From assembly GCA_965153455.1 (NCBI GenBank), contig OZ234493.1, positions 20,884,213-20,948,212 on the forward strand: 64,000 nucleotides of DNA, in the 5' to 3' direction. The notes under the pieces are model-generated. The model had not been told where the DNA came from and searched no databases. It saw only the letters and a list, made by a program, of their open reading frames with translations. This DNA is from Sphagnum compactum (taxonomy: Eukaryota > Bryophyta > Sphagnopsida > Sphagnales). Both the position numbers and the translations under genes were made by a program. Positions 1 to 11,690 of this stretch are shown here, one piece after another. How positions within the stretch are numbered: the first letter of the stretch is position 1; each line of letters opens with the position of its first letter.

Positions 1-290
1 GGACCTATATGCGGGTATTGCAACAAATGAAGACTATCTGCAATTTTTGGGACCTATATGCGGGTATTGCAACAAATGAAGACTATCTGCAATTTTTGGG
101 ACCTATATGCGGGTATTGCAACAAATGAAGACTATCTGCAATTTTTGGGACCTATATGCGGGTATTGCAAGGAATGTTTATAAAACCCAGTGGTTATTAT
201 GGGACCTATATGCGGGTATTGCAACGAATGCAAAATGCATATGGCTATTTTGGACCTATATGTGGGTATTGCATTTTTGAAAATGGAGTT
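1..290. repeat. 49-bp tandem repeat array
   Basis: Units start at 1, 50, 99 and 148 with a period of exactly 49 bases. The first three copies are identical. Two more divergent units start near 202 and 252. Every unit opens with GGACCTATATGCGGGTATTG. The array lies downstream of the 3' end of the minus-strand gene at 679-2326. The window starts inside the array, so its true length is unknown. No open frame or gene was seen between 290 and 679. Confidence 0.95.
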
Positions 291-678
291 CATAATAGAG
301 AATGATGTAGGTATTATATGTTTAAAATGTGTGGATTGTTTTAAAAGTCTTCAGGTGATGTGAGTCGTATTATATTAGATATAAGTATTGCATAATGTTC
401 ATTTTGATCTTTGGTTTGATTCTTACATCTCCAGTACTAAAAAAATTATGACAAAGAAGACATATATGATTAACCATATACCCATCAACAAGTGTGAGTA
501 CAAGGTGCTATTATATTGAAAAAAGATGTACAAAAATGGGTGCATGAAAGATTACTAAAGAACCTATTGAAAAAAAAATGTTGGTTCTCTATAACATATC
601 AAAGGATTCAAGTTCAAAATTGGGTAGTCCAAAAAATGAAAGGGTTACAAAACCTAATTAATTATATAAAGTGAAACC

Positions 679-2326
679 CTAACACATATCACTATCTACA
701 ATCCCGTGTTTAGCGCGGTATGCAGCTGCTGCATTTGCAGCCTTTGCTGCATGACGAGCAGTGTACAAATGTCGGCATTGCATCTTTACTTGAATTGCAT
801 TTGCAACAAACTGGGCCTTTGTTTGGTCCTGCACCCTGTAAACACCCAAAAATCACAAAATTAACCCTAAACACACCTTGGATGAAATACAATAAAAAAA
901 CAATAAACATTACTTATTATTGTTTCTTACCTTCCATGAATCATTCTAGATTCATGAAAATCCAAAACATCTCCCAGCTGTTTTTTCCGAGATGTTTTAC
1001 TGGACTCTCGCTCCCAGTTCTTCACATCCCATGCCGTCTTTAATTCTCGTGCATATGCACAACGGGTGGATCGGATCGTCCCCTGTAAGTCTTCATCCTT
1101 CTCCATTCGTACAATTGCATCTGGTGCCACACTGCCCACGCCCCAAGCATTGAAGCCCAAAACCTTCAACAATTGTTCTTGGGCTAATTTGACCAAAGCA
1201 GGTTTTGGCAATGGTGGACACTGTTTTGCAATAACCACCAGGTGATTCCACTCGCGCTCTGCTTTGGCACGAGCACGACCAACAACTTTCTGGTCATTCC
1301 TCCTTTGAATAGCCATCGCATTTCCCAAAATGCGAGCGTTCATCTTGGCATGGTCCTGATGTCGAGGACCTCCTGTAGCAGTTGAAGGCTTACCAGGTTT
1401 GGACTTTTCTGCCACCAAACCATGTGCCTCCTTCAGATGCTTGGTCAATAGCCATTTTGCACAATATGCCACAGTGTAATTGCCGACTCTGCACTTCCAT
1501 ATAGACCCAACCTTTGTCCATTCCTTATCCTTCCGAGCCAAATTAGCTGGACAAACAAGTGCAAGTGGTTGAGAAGCTTGCTCAGTTTCTAGTTCCAATC
1601 CTAAACTCAAAAAATGAAAGTTCAAAAAACAGAATGCAGGTATTGCAAAACATCAAATCACAAAATCACATACTACTCCTATAAACATGAACTGTTTTAA
1701 GGTATTGCAGTAAAAAAAATTTGACAAAAAAATTCCCGCACCTTCCAACAAATGATGGAAGGTGCGGATATAATTAAACTTCAAGAAAACTTGTACAATG
1801 TTATTAATCTGTAATTAATCTAATGTCCTATCTTCTAATGTCCACAAATTCTAAAACAATCTATACCAATGCTATCCTTGTGTTTCAATTTTGATAGAGC
1901 ACAATTTTTTTCACCAATTTCCTGATCTGATGCAGCAACACTTCGATCATCAATTGCTTCATTTAATGTAGCGACATTTTGTTGGGCAGTTGCTGCATTT
2001 GATGCAGCAACATTTTGCTGGGCAGTTGCTACATTTGATGCAGCAACATTTTGCTCGGCACCTCCCGCATTTGATGCAGCAACATTTTGCTGCATAACTT
2101 CCACATTTGATGCAGCAACATTGTGCTGAAGAATTGCCGCATCTAATGCAGCAACAAGTGGCTCAGCATTTGCCTCATCTTCTCCAGTAACATATGAAAG
2201 AAGAATCGGCTCATCTGAAATAGCAACATTTGGCAAAAGACTTGCCTCATCTGCTGCAGCATAATCTTGCCTCTTGCCTTCCAACTCACCACCACTGCCC
2301 TTCCTTAATCTTCTTCCCCTACCCAT
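679..2326 (-). CDS. Three-exon gene, unknown function, 12-residue repeats plus zinc-finger-like segment
   Basis: Exons on the minus strand are 2326-1915, 1600-931 and 835-679. Each intron starts GT and ends AG, and the reading phase is kept across both joins, giving 412 residues ending at a TAG at 681-679. The start used is the ATG at 2326, whose product begins MGRGRRLRKG; an in-frame ATG at 2356 would add ten residues. Residues about 32-139 are nine repeats of 12 residues around the core NVAASN. The second exon holds a segment with Cys, then KHLKEAH, recalling a C2H2 finger, but the second Cys is not at the usual spacing. A basic Ala/Arg-rich stretch follows, then a conserved-looking region containing GFNAWGVGSV and RMEKDEDLQ. 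The C-terminus is Ala-rich. I do not recognise the family and assign no function. It may be a host gene or cargo of a transposable element. Neighbouring repeats on both sides favour the latter only weakly. Confidence 0.6.
1913..2233 (-). repeat. 36-bp coding minisatellite in exon 1
   Basis: Inside the first exon the DNA repeats every 36 bases and encodes a 12-residue unit of the form xNVAASNxxxxx. Four central units are nearly identical; the outer units (for example PNVAISDEPILL and SYVTGEDEANAE) are diverged. Frame is kept throughout, so copy-number change would not break the gene. Confidence 0.85.
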
Positions 2327-2429
2327 TACAACCTCTAACCCTAAACCAAAAACCACCAGTTTGTTAATTCAAATGAACTAAAGCATACGCAACAATAAAG
2401 AAAAACAAAAACAATTGCCACCATAGAGG

Positions 2430-3505
2430 AAGGTGACGACATTGCTGCCGTCACCTTCTTCGCAGCAAAACCATAAAAGAAAGGCGGAGGATGCCACTTC
2501 CTTATAGCAAAGCCATCGAAGAAGGTGCTGGCAGCTGTCGTCATCTTCTTCTTCAATATAAATTCTCCTACGTTGCAAAACTACAAGAAGAAGGCGCCTT
2601 CTTTTGCTGCGCTGCAGCGCAGCAAAACCAAACGAGGAAGGTGATGGCAGATGCCATTGCCTTCGTCTGTAGCATAGCAGCAAAGGAAAAAAAAAAGGCA
2701 ACGGCAGCGTGGCTGCCGTCGCCTTCTTCACTGCGCTACAATGCTGCAGCGCAGCGCAGCAACAAAAAAAACCAATGCGCCTTCTTTGTGGAGCTGCGCT
2801 GCAGCGCAGCTCCGAAGTAGGGAGAAGAAGGCGACGGCAGCTACCGTCGCCTTCTTCGTGGAGCTGCGCTACAACGCGGCTCCGCAGCAGACAAAAGAAG
2901 GCGACGGCAGCTGCCGTTGCCTTCTTCGTGGAGCTGCGCAGCTCCACAGCAGGAAGAAGAAGGCGACGGCAGAAGGCGACGGCAGCTGCCGTCGCCTTCT
3001 TCTTCCTTTTTTTTTACAACACGAAGAAGAAGAAGGCGACGGCAACTGCCATCGCCTTCTTCTTCCTTTTTTTTTTTGCAACACGAAGAAGAAGAAGGCG
3101 ACGACAACGTTGCTGCCGTCGCCTTCTTCCTTTTTTATTTTGCAACACGAAGAAGAAGAAGAAGGCGACGGCAGCTGCCGTCGCCTTTTTCTTCCTCGTT
3201 TTCTTGCGCTGCACAAAAAAGAAGAAGGGGATGGCAGCGTAAGAAAAAGAAGAAGGCGACAAAAAAGGAGAAGAGCAGAGCGAGCTTGGAGCAGAGGAGC
3301 TTGGAGCACAGGAAAAAGAAGAAGGTGATGGCAGCGTAAGAAAATGCCATCACCTTCTTTTTTTTCTTTTTTCTTGCAACACAAAGAAGAAGAAGGCGAC
3401 GGCAGCAACGCTGCCATCGCCTTCTTCTTCTTCTTCTTTTTTCCTACAACACAAAGAGCTGCATTGTGGAGCTGCGCTGCGTATCTTGTGCAGCGCAACT
3501 CCACA
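2430..3505. repeat. Array of about 12 GC-rich palindromes (foldback satellite)
   Basis: The arm GAAGGCGACGGCAG and its reverse complement CTGCCGTCGCCTTC occur together about a dozen times. Positions are near 2431, 2519, 2637, 2694, 2828, 2899, 2971, 3033, 3095, 3161, 3322 and 3393. The copy at 2971-3000 is a perfect 30-base palindrome. A second palindrome family, built on GGAGCTGCGCTG and its complement, is interspersed; 2790-2813 is a perfect 24-base example, with others near 2607, 2857, 2933 and 3467. Spacers are T-rich runs and GAA repeats. Long open frames run through both strands here, but they are a by-product of the repeat composition and are not genes. Confidence 0.9.
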
Positions 3506-3555
3506 AACAAACAAACAAACAAACAAAAGGAAGATGCTTACCTGGGTCTCGCGTG

Positions 3556-3860
3556 GGTCCCGCTCCGGCTCTAGGCTCCTCTGTTCCAAGCTCTCGCTCC
3601 CGCTCCAGGCTCCCCTGCTCCAAGCTCTCGCTCCCCTGCTCCAAGCTCTCGCTCCCCTACTCCAAGCTCCTGCTCCAAGCTCCGAGCTCCTGCTCCAAGC
3701 TCCTCTGCTCCAAGCTCGCTCCCGCTCAACGTCTCTGGAGCTCTGGCGATGGAGTGAGGGGGAGGGGTTGGTAGGTGGTAGGTAAGAGGGGGGGAGGTAG
3801 GTGGTAGGCAGGAGGGGGGAGGTAGATGGTAGGTAGGAGGGGGGAGGTATGTCGTAGGTA
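3556..3860. repeat. CTCCAAGCTC-type and GGTAGGTGGTAG-type short repeats
   Basis: From 3556 to about 3735 the sequence repeats GCTCCAAGCTC with small variants (tens of short units). From about 3768 to 3860 it changes to purine-rich GGGAGGTAGGTGGTAGGTAGG units. Open frames across it are low complexity and not supported as genes. Confidence 0.85.
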
Positions 3861-4040
3861 GGAGGGAAAATTTTGGGGTAGAGAAGAGGTGAAAAAAATA
3901 TATATATGCGGGCAGGGAGGATGGGATTTTCGTTCATCCGGAAAACGGCCTCAACGGGCTCATCCGCAACTGGTGCATTGGTGGCTGTTAATTCACTCCA
4001 GGCCATGAGTAGGGGTTTCAAACCATTTTCGAACTTGGTT

Positions 4041-4245
4041 TGAGTCTGTTTGGAGCTACAGTGTGAAAGCTATTGATTATTGAACCATTTTCTCAATGAA
4101 AACTAAATAAAATCGAAACTGAAAACTGTATTGGAATTTGAGGGTGTTCTTGCTGGCATTGGAAAGTCCTTGGCAAGTCAGATTCAATAGAGTTTATTTC
4201 ACAATTTTCAGAGCTAAGGTGTAGAAGAAATTGATTTTTTAGTGG
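4041..4245. repeat. Dispersed direct repeat, copy 1
   Basis: About 200 bases matching 5390-5600 in the same orientation with scattered substitutions and small gaps. Shared stretches include TTGGCAAGTCAGATT and TTTATTTCACAATTTTCAG. No terminal repeats or coding sequence were seen. It could be a solo fragment of a longer transposable element. Confidence 0.8.
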
Positions 4246-4379
4246 ATTTTGTTGCTGGAAATTCAAAAATAATGGGTTTGGAAGGAAACATCATTTGAGG
4301 CCTCAATGTGTGTTCACACTTGGGATAACAGTGCAGGCTACACTATTGAAGTGCCACTACCTGGGCGAAATATTATGGC

Positions 4380-4495
4380 TTTAGGTAGACCCCTATGTAG
4401 ATAGGTAGACCCCCTAAGTAGGTAGTTAGATCCTCTAGGTAAACTGCCTGGGTAGGGGGTTTAAGTGAACCCCCTTATGTATGTAGAGAAGGTGT
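4380..4495. repeat. Degenerate GTAGACCCC repeat
   Basis: Irregular repeats of TAGGTAGACCCC and GTAGGTAGTTAGA. The rest of 4250-5390 contains no gene or structured element that I can recognise. Confidence 0.6.
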
Positions 4496-5389
4496 GTAAG
4501 CGAAATATGTTCTCCCTCCGAAACTGACCCAGTTTCCACCTCGTATTCTGGATTTGGGTCCCAGTTTATGGGACTTTAAGGAAATATGAGAGTCAGGATT
4601 AAAATTTAAAGTCAGGACGAAAGAGGGTGGCAAACAAGGCGCCAGGTTATGGATATCTCTATTGCTCTTAGGCCCACTTTAGACAAGGGTTCAGCGTCCA
4701 ATTTAATAGGAACCAATTGGGATTGATTTGAATCAAATTGAATCCTTGAGTTGGACTGTACCTTGATCCCTAGCCTGATTCTTGGTTCTCCACATCAAGA
4801 GCTCTCCTTTTAGCACTGCTTTTTGGTCTAAATCAATGGATTTCCCCTCCAAAGCAAGTGCCATGTAGGTTTAGCCTCAATTTGCCACTTTTTGGTCTTG
4901 GACCCTCATTTCAAGGCCTTGGGACCAATTTAAAGCTTTTGACGAATAAGATTGCTTGAATTCATTGGTCCCTGGACCTTGCACCCTCATCTAAAGTCGC
5001 CTTAGTTTGTTTTTCTTTTTGGGTCAGCCTTCTTAGGAATTAATTAGTGTTGAACCTGAGTACCAGGTATGGTATAAGAACTCTTACCACTAAAATGCCT
5101 TTAGATTGGTTGGACAAAATATAGCCTTGTAATAGTGAAAAAAGGGGTCGGACCTGTAAAGGCCCACAAGATAGCACAAGGCCCAATAAGATAAAATTAT
5201 TGCTTCTCATTAGCTAGCCTTAATATTTTGCCCAAGTGGTGGCCCTTCAATAGTTTTTCACCATATCTATCTATGAAGCAAGGTAGTTTGTTTTGTTTTG
5301 TTTGTCATGGTCAGATCTCCCAAACCACAACGTTTCATGTTAAGCTCTTGGTATTTCTGGAAAACATTGGATGAATAGAGGGTACACTG

Positions 5390-5600
5390 ACTTGGTTTGA
5401 GACTGTTTGGAACTGTAATGTGGAAGTCATTGGTTATTGAATCATTTTCTTAATGAAAATTAAATAAAATCAAAACTGAATTTGAATGTGGGGGTGTTCT
5501 TGGTGTTGTTGGAAAGCCCTTGGCAAGTCAGATTTAATAGAGTTTATTTCACAATTTTCAGAGCTAAGGTGTGGAAGATATTGATTTTTGAGTGGAAAAA
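5390..5600. repeat. Dispersed direct repeat, copy 2
   Basis: Second copy of the repeat at 4041-4245, in the same orientation and about 1.35 kb downstream. It lacks a short internal stretch present in copy 1. Confidence 0.8.
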
Positions 5601-5835
5601 TCAGTTGCACCCTCAATGTGTTCACATTCCCAATTTTTTAAAACAAAGTTAAGAATTAAGGTTTATGGATTCAAAGAGAAAATTTTAATAACTCCAACAA
5701 TGATGGGAGGGGTTAAAAAATAGGTACCCCTAATGCCATATACAAGCATGGTATTCATCTTCTATGCCACAACCTTCCTTTTTGCAAAACATGATTACCA
5801 TGTAACCACTAAATAGGCAAATAAAGATGGAGTTT

Positions 5836-6095
5836 GCCATGTTTGCTTCTCTATGCATTCATAATGATAGGAGCTCTAAGCATCTTTGAATGTAATGCAC
5901 TTCCCAAGGCTGTCATTTCTTCGACTCTCATTGTGCAACCATTGAGTTTGTCTCATTTGGTTTAGTTTGCCAGGTTTGCTTCTCTATGCATTCATAATGA
6001 TTGGAACTCTAAGCATCTTTGAATGTAATGCACTTTTCAAGCACGTCATTTTTTCACCTCTTCATTATGCAACCATTGAGTTTGTCTCATTTGGG
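5836..6095. repeat. Tandem duplication of about 133 bp
   Basis: The stretch beginning TTTGCTTCTCTATGCATTC near 5840 is repeated near 5973 and continues through CAACCATTGAGTTTGTCTC in both copies. About 85 to 90 percent of bases agree by eye. No coding potential was recognised. Confidence 0.85.
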
Positions 6096-6099
6096 TTTG

Positions 6100-7920
6100 A
6101 TGTAGGTAATAAACGTTAAGTTTTTTTCCAAAGAACATGAGGGAAACATGCCAAAATTTGTTGAACAAACATTTTTTTCCTTAAATATTGCATAACTTTA
6201 TTCATCTCTAACAATAGAACCGATGGAATGTGTATCACCACAATGACCAATGTTTTTGATTGGAATAGCAAAGCATGGTGTCACTATATATTTGTAATAT
6301 ATATGAAACACTTGAAAATTTAAAATTGTCCTCTGTAATCCTTTTGCAGTAAAACACTCTTTTTTGAAACCCCAATCGTGAATGAGTCTTGAGATACTTA
6401 ATAATAATTTAAGGATTAACATTTAAGAGACTGTTGAAATAAGTCAAGGACACACCTATCTAGATTATAGGGAAAAAAAAAACTATTTGAAAGGTTACAT
6501 AAATGTACCTAAGGGGCTATTGAAGAAGACATCTAAGACTTACCTAGGTTATCGGATACTAAGGAGATTACTTTAATGGGGCTACTTAAGGAGACACCTA
6601 AGGTCTACCAGGGTCATAGGACAAAAAAAGGACTTGGAGGGGTACATAGAACCCATTTGTGTGCAAAACCCCTAATTTCTGAGAAAAGAGATGTTCAATA
6701 AAACAAGATTTGCAAATAAAGCGTGACAAGGCCAGGTGCATGCCCCATACAAGGGGGGATCGTGGGAGAACATCGCTAGGGTGATGACTATTGAATGCTC
6801 TGGTCGCAATAGCCATGGCAGCTGCTGGCCGTGCACCAATAGCCAGGACACATCCTTCCACAACACCCATAGGACCATTTCTTAATTACATAGTGTTTTT
6901 ACAGCCGCAGGACAGTGCATCCATGACGTTGGAAAACCATTGTCTAGTCACCGCCCTTAGTTTGACCTCGTCTGTGGTGAATTCATTGTTTAAAAGAAAG
7001 AAACATCCCCTAGGAGTTCACATAACGCTGGCTATTGAGGGAGGGACAGCAGCTGCTGTGACTATTGTGGCTAGCACGTTTGCCTCATCGGGTACCCACA
7101 GAAAAGAGATGTTAATTAAAGCAAAGTGCAAATCAAGCGTCATGATGAGGTGGGATAACCCCAAAGTCAGTGGCTACATAAAGAACAGAGCATAAAAGGA
7201 TGAACGTATAAGTTTCCACCAGAAGTAATTTACTTAGCAACAGTTCCAAGTGGTTTCTCCGAATGCTCTCATTTGGGAGCATTTTTGGAGATGATGTAAA
7301 ACGTGAATATTTGAACGCACAGAATGTCAGGCTGCACTTTCTTTAATTGATATTTGAAGCAGGCTCCTTAGATTTGTCCAATTGTATTTTGGTTCTCGGT
7401 TACGGGGTTCCCCTTCCACATGCTCTTATGGCTTCCGCTCCAGTGTTTTTTTTTCAATTTCCTAATATAGCCAGGGTGGCGAGCATCCCTAGGTAGATTT
7501 CTACTTAACTGGCGAATTTCTTTCAGAAACTCTGAAAACTGTAGCCAATAGGCATAAATGTGGTGACACCATCGCCAAAAAACCAGTTTCCTGTCGCTTT
7601 TTGGCGAATTTTTTTCTCAAAAACAGGGAATTTGCAACAGAATATTTCATTTTCAGAAAACTGTGTCGCCTTTTAGCAATTTTTCGCCAAAAACAAAATC
7701 ACTGCTTCACTCTTTGTGCACCACCTTGCAAGTGCACCCCAAATGCAAACACAGGCTGACTAACAGGGCAGAGAGGGGCCCGAGGCGCGTTCGTTGGTAG
7801 GCTCGTATTGGATTGAATCTCTCATGCTGACTGGCCTTCTCTCTCTTCAGTTTTCGTGTTCATACTTATGTTCTTCAACTGGCTCATGATTTTACATGAG
7901 AACTAAATTATACTCAATTT
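6100..7920. other. No recognisable gene
   Basis: A 134-codon open frame at 6791-7195 and opposing frames at 6598-6878 have no recognisable motif and no splice support. Degenerate repeats of CCTAAGG and GGAGACACCTAAG lie at 6440-6610. A stretch near 6680-6740 resembles 7098-7150 in direct orientation (shared AAAAGAGATGTT). Nothing more can be supported. Confidence 0.5.
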
Positions 7921-8350
7921 TTTACTTTTGAATCCACTTGGAATTCTCCAGCCCTGCAGCTTCTCGAATCTCACTATCCAAGAGTTTGCAAAAAGTTACA
8001 ATCTACCAAATGCCCAAGTAATGTCGTCAGAACTAAATTTCCTACCTCCCTTCACAAAGCACCTGATTGAATTCTGTTGGATTCCTGAGAATCCTTGGAC
8101 CGTATGTGAAGTTTGGTATAAAACTGTAGTTGAATTCATATCATTTCAAGCATCACCAGTATTCCATCGTATCAGCCTGCACCTCTATTCTCACTCTCAT
8201 CCAGCACCTCATTCGTCGGAGTCCTATTAGAAGTTATAGAACAAACCCTAATATAGTGTTCAGTATTTAGATACACTCAGTCATACCACACTCCAATTTT
8301 CCACACACAGCTCTATACCTGCTTTCATCATTCAAGCTGATCAAGTCATC

Positions 8351-8783
8351 ATGACTTACAACATTCGTTCCGGTATGGGCTCTTGCCAGGCTTGGCGGAT
8401 AATTGTCGCATTTGTATGTACAGCATTAGGGGTTTTCTTCTCATTTTGGTCTTACCATAATTTATTAATGGCAGATTGAGAGCTTGACAGGAGAGTTTCC
8501 TGTGGTTAATTGCAGGTCCAGTTTGACCAAAAGAAACTTTGATTTGTCAGAGGGGCTCATCTCGTATAATAGCAGGCTAGCCTCACTGGATACAACCTGC
8601 TTTCATACAGGAGTAGTGTCTGGCGAATTGGAGTTAAAAACTCTTGTTGTGGTACTTGTGCCTCCGAAGAGGAAGGTGACAGAGGTTTATGTGAACATTT
8701 GTGATTGGGATTTTAAGATCCAGCATGTTGTGAGGGTAACACCACATACGAAATTGTCGTCGGGTATTCACTTTTTTGTTTAA
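8351..8783 (+). other. Unrecognised open frames, possible gene fragment
   Basis: A 43-codon frame at 8351-8482 begins MTYNIRSGMG and has one hydrophobic segment long enough to span a membrane. An open frame directly after it, at 8484-8783, ends HFFV. An acceptor-like TTAATTGCAG lies at 8505-8514, but no donor upstream gives a consistent phase. Another frame at 7928-8230 is also unrecognised. These could be decayed exons or chance frames. Confidence 0.2.
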
Positions 8784-11690
8784 CTTATGGGATGAAAGCA
8801 CTCCTACCCATTAAACTAGAGATAACGATTTTACGCATTGCCATAACGATGAGACTTCCTTTGGATGAATCTCAACGCCATTGATTGTTACAACTTTATA
8901 AACTGAACAAACTATAATTGGGAACCCAACAATCCATTGAAATCGAATGCTTTTGGAAAATATCCAATTTAGGTGACAATAACATTTTTTTTTCTTCGAT
9001 TGTAGAACAATTGACACACCTCATCAAAATATTATACCATATGAAACGAGTGCAAATACACATTTAAAAGCCAAAAACCATGTCAAGTAATGGTGAAAAC
9101 TAACAACTTTTTTACACATGTTTTTCTTTTACATTTTAAAGTTATGTTAATCATTCCAAATTGCGCTAAATGACTAATATAAATGTTGAAAATTTCATAT
9201 TAAAAAATCTTTAAATTTAATTTTTCAGCTTCTAAAGTATGTAAAAATCTTTTATCACATGTAAATGGGGTGTAATGTGCATGACGTACAAAATAAAATT
9301 GTAGTTTATGATACAAGAAATAAAAACCTAAAGTAATTAACATATTTTAATATGATTCAAAATTATGATAAATTTTCAAGATGAAATGCAAAATTTAACA
9401 AAACTTACTCATTTTGAAATTTTCATATTTATTCAACAATGATTAACACAAAACATATGATTGATTGGGGCAGCTATATGTATTTTTAGTAACAAGTTGA
9501 AAAATATTTCATTCAAAAAAACTTTCATATGAAAAAGTGAAAATGAATTAAAATATATTCATAGTCATTTTGTGAAGTAATCCTATTGGCTCTTTGTGTG
9601 TATTTTGCACCTAATTCTAAAACAAATTAAGCCCAAGGAAATCATGTTGCCCAAGTATCTTGAAAAAATTTAGACTTTTGATAAGACTTTCTAGGTTTTT
9701 TGGCAAGTGATTGGTTTGCATCAAAGCTACAAAATAGAAATGGACAGATGGTTGGCAAAGTAGAAAAACTTGGAGTTGAAGCATAAAATCAAGGAATGTT
9801 AACTAAGCCTTCTCTTCTGGTAATGACAAAGTCAAGACAAAATAAATGCTTTGGCCTTCTACTAGAAAAGCCATCTCCACAAAATTCCATGAGATTGCAT
9901 AGAAACCCCCACAATGACACATTGAAGGTAAACATTATGTCATCTTTGGCCAAACCAACATAAACATGACAAGAATGAGTGTGCTCATAATATAGTGAGC
10001 ACAACTCACAAAGATCAGACTATCACTTTCATCCTGAATGGCAGCAACTAGCTGCCATAATCCCCACTTGCATCATCAAGCTCCTGACCATGGGTGCAGA
10101 TAGGAATACAATAAATCTTCACCCACAGTCAGTAGCTGATGATGCAGATATTGTTCATCATATTGGCTAGCACTCAAGAGGACAAGTTGATCAATAAATC
10201 AGTAAAGTTAACCGCATCTGCATTCAAGCTGGAAAATGTTCATGAATGCAAGCTTCAGTTCATTTTTGCTTCATCCTGTACAAGCAAGCATCTAAGCCTA
10301 AGGCATAGTGAGGCCTACACAGAGGTTACTGGTGGGGCCTCCTGCACCCTGCACATATCCTTTAAGCACAAATGCTGGAGCCTAATTGGATGCAGCACAT
10401 CTGCCTTCGCCAGTGTAAACCATACTTCTGAGTTTTCAGAACAAAATCCACAATAAAACTTTAAAACTAATAGACTAAGACACCCCCAATGTCATTACTT
10501 CCCGGTATTATTCTGTGGATAACAGATGGGAGTGAAACATGTGAACCACTTGTCATGCCATGAAGTCCAAACCCAGTGAAGCTGGTCTAGCTTCTGGAAT
10601 CAGGCACAAAAAGGATACCAATTTGTGAGGTTCCAAGGATTAAGATAGGACTGCGCTAATTCCTCACAAACAAATATGGAGTGTTGGTGTTCAGATCAGA
10701 TTGGCAAGAGATCGGTCGCACATACCAAAAAAGTTGGCCGACTTGATCGGTGCCAGAGCACTTCAGTCTAGAAGCAACGCAAAACTGTGGAAATAGTAAC
10801 ACAGCGACTTTCTCAATGACTTGTTGGGAGGTGTGAACCCTGTCAGGGAGCTTCAGATGTACTAGCGTCGAACTTCGATCAAAGCCATCAAACAAAAGGC
10901 ACGGTCAGTTGTCCCAGAGCTCGACAAGCTACAGTCCGCTACCTACCCGGGCAATCCGTATAATAACGGAAGTTGAAATGGTCAAAGGAGCGTTACCAAC
11001 TTCAAATTCGAAGATCACCTGCTCAAGTATCAAGTAGACAGCAGTCAACAACAGGTCGGAAAACCATGAACGGCAAACCACAGGCCGATTCCTATGCCCC
11101 TCAAACACTCCGGCCCCGAGGAAAAAAAAAGAAGAAGAAAAAAAATAGGACTCGATCAAGAGTTGAAAGATTGCTTCTACTAGGGTAGTTATCGGATAGA
11201 AACAAGAGCAGAACCTACAGGGTAGGAGTCCATTAAATCTCACATACAGCAATCTGAAACCGCTCTCAACGATATGCAAAAAAGAGGAGGCCAACAGGAA
11301 TGAATTCGCTTTGTGTAAAACTAAATACAGCTTGTAAAACAAAACAAGAAGCTAGAATGAAGCAGCGGCCGGGTGTTGAATAAATTAGACAGATCCGACG
11401 AGGTCCGTGACCAGCTGCTTGTATCAAAACTGCATGACGATCTGTGAAGAAACTATCAGACTTAATTTCGGGAACCACAAACAGCTAGCCAGATTAACCT
11501 TGGTATCCAAAAGTCGAGGAGGAGGACTCCACACTCCACAAAGGATGAAACTAAAGGAAATTGAATTTTTTGAAAAAGTCTCCACATGTTAAAAATAAGG
11601 CTATTTATGTTGGTGTGGCAAGAAAAAATGTATTTCATCTTGTGGCACAGAAAAATGGGAATCACAATAGGCAAAAAATTGTTCAATTTA
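8784..11690. other. No recognisable gene, AT-rich
   Basis: 8800-9600 is very AT-rich with recurring TCATATGAAA and GAAATTTTCAT words, also seen near 33000, 48150 and 62950. 10640-11520 has higher GC content and several unrecognised frames on both strands. No transposase, reverse transcriptase or RNA gene was recognised. Confidence 0.5.

Noticed and set aside
1-290. Regular repeats considered as a CRISPR array
   Set aside because: The units are contiguous with no unique spacers, there are no cas genes, and the introns and retrotransposons show a eukaryotic genome.
710-910. Cys-rich minus-strand frame ending CKCSSCIPR
   Set aside because: The splice phase from exon 2 of the 679-2326 gene selects the other frame, which runs on to a stop at 681-679. 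The Cys-rich reading is an alternate-frame shadow.
2378-3574. Long overlapping open frames on both strands
   Set aside because: They occur in nearly every frame and encode Lys/Arg/Ala-rich low-complexity strings dictated by the palindromic GAAGGCGACGG repeats. They are not plausible proteins.
3350-4021. 223-codon minus-strand frame
   Set aside because: It runs through the CTCCAAGCTC and GGTAGG repeats and encodes repetitive AWSRG-type strings. No splice or domain support.
6791-7195. 134-codon plus-strand frame as a gene
   Set aside because: No recognisable motif, opposing frames overlap it, and nothing in the flanks supports transcription or splicing.
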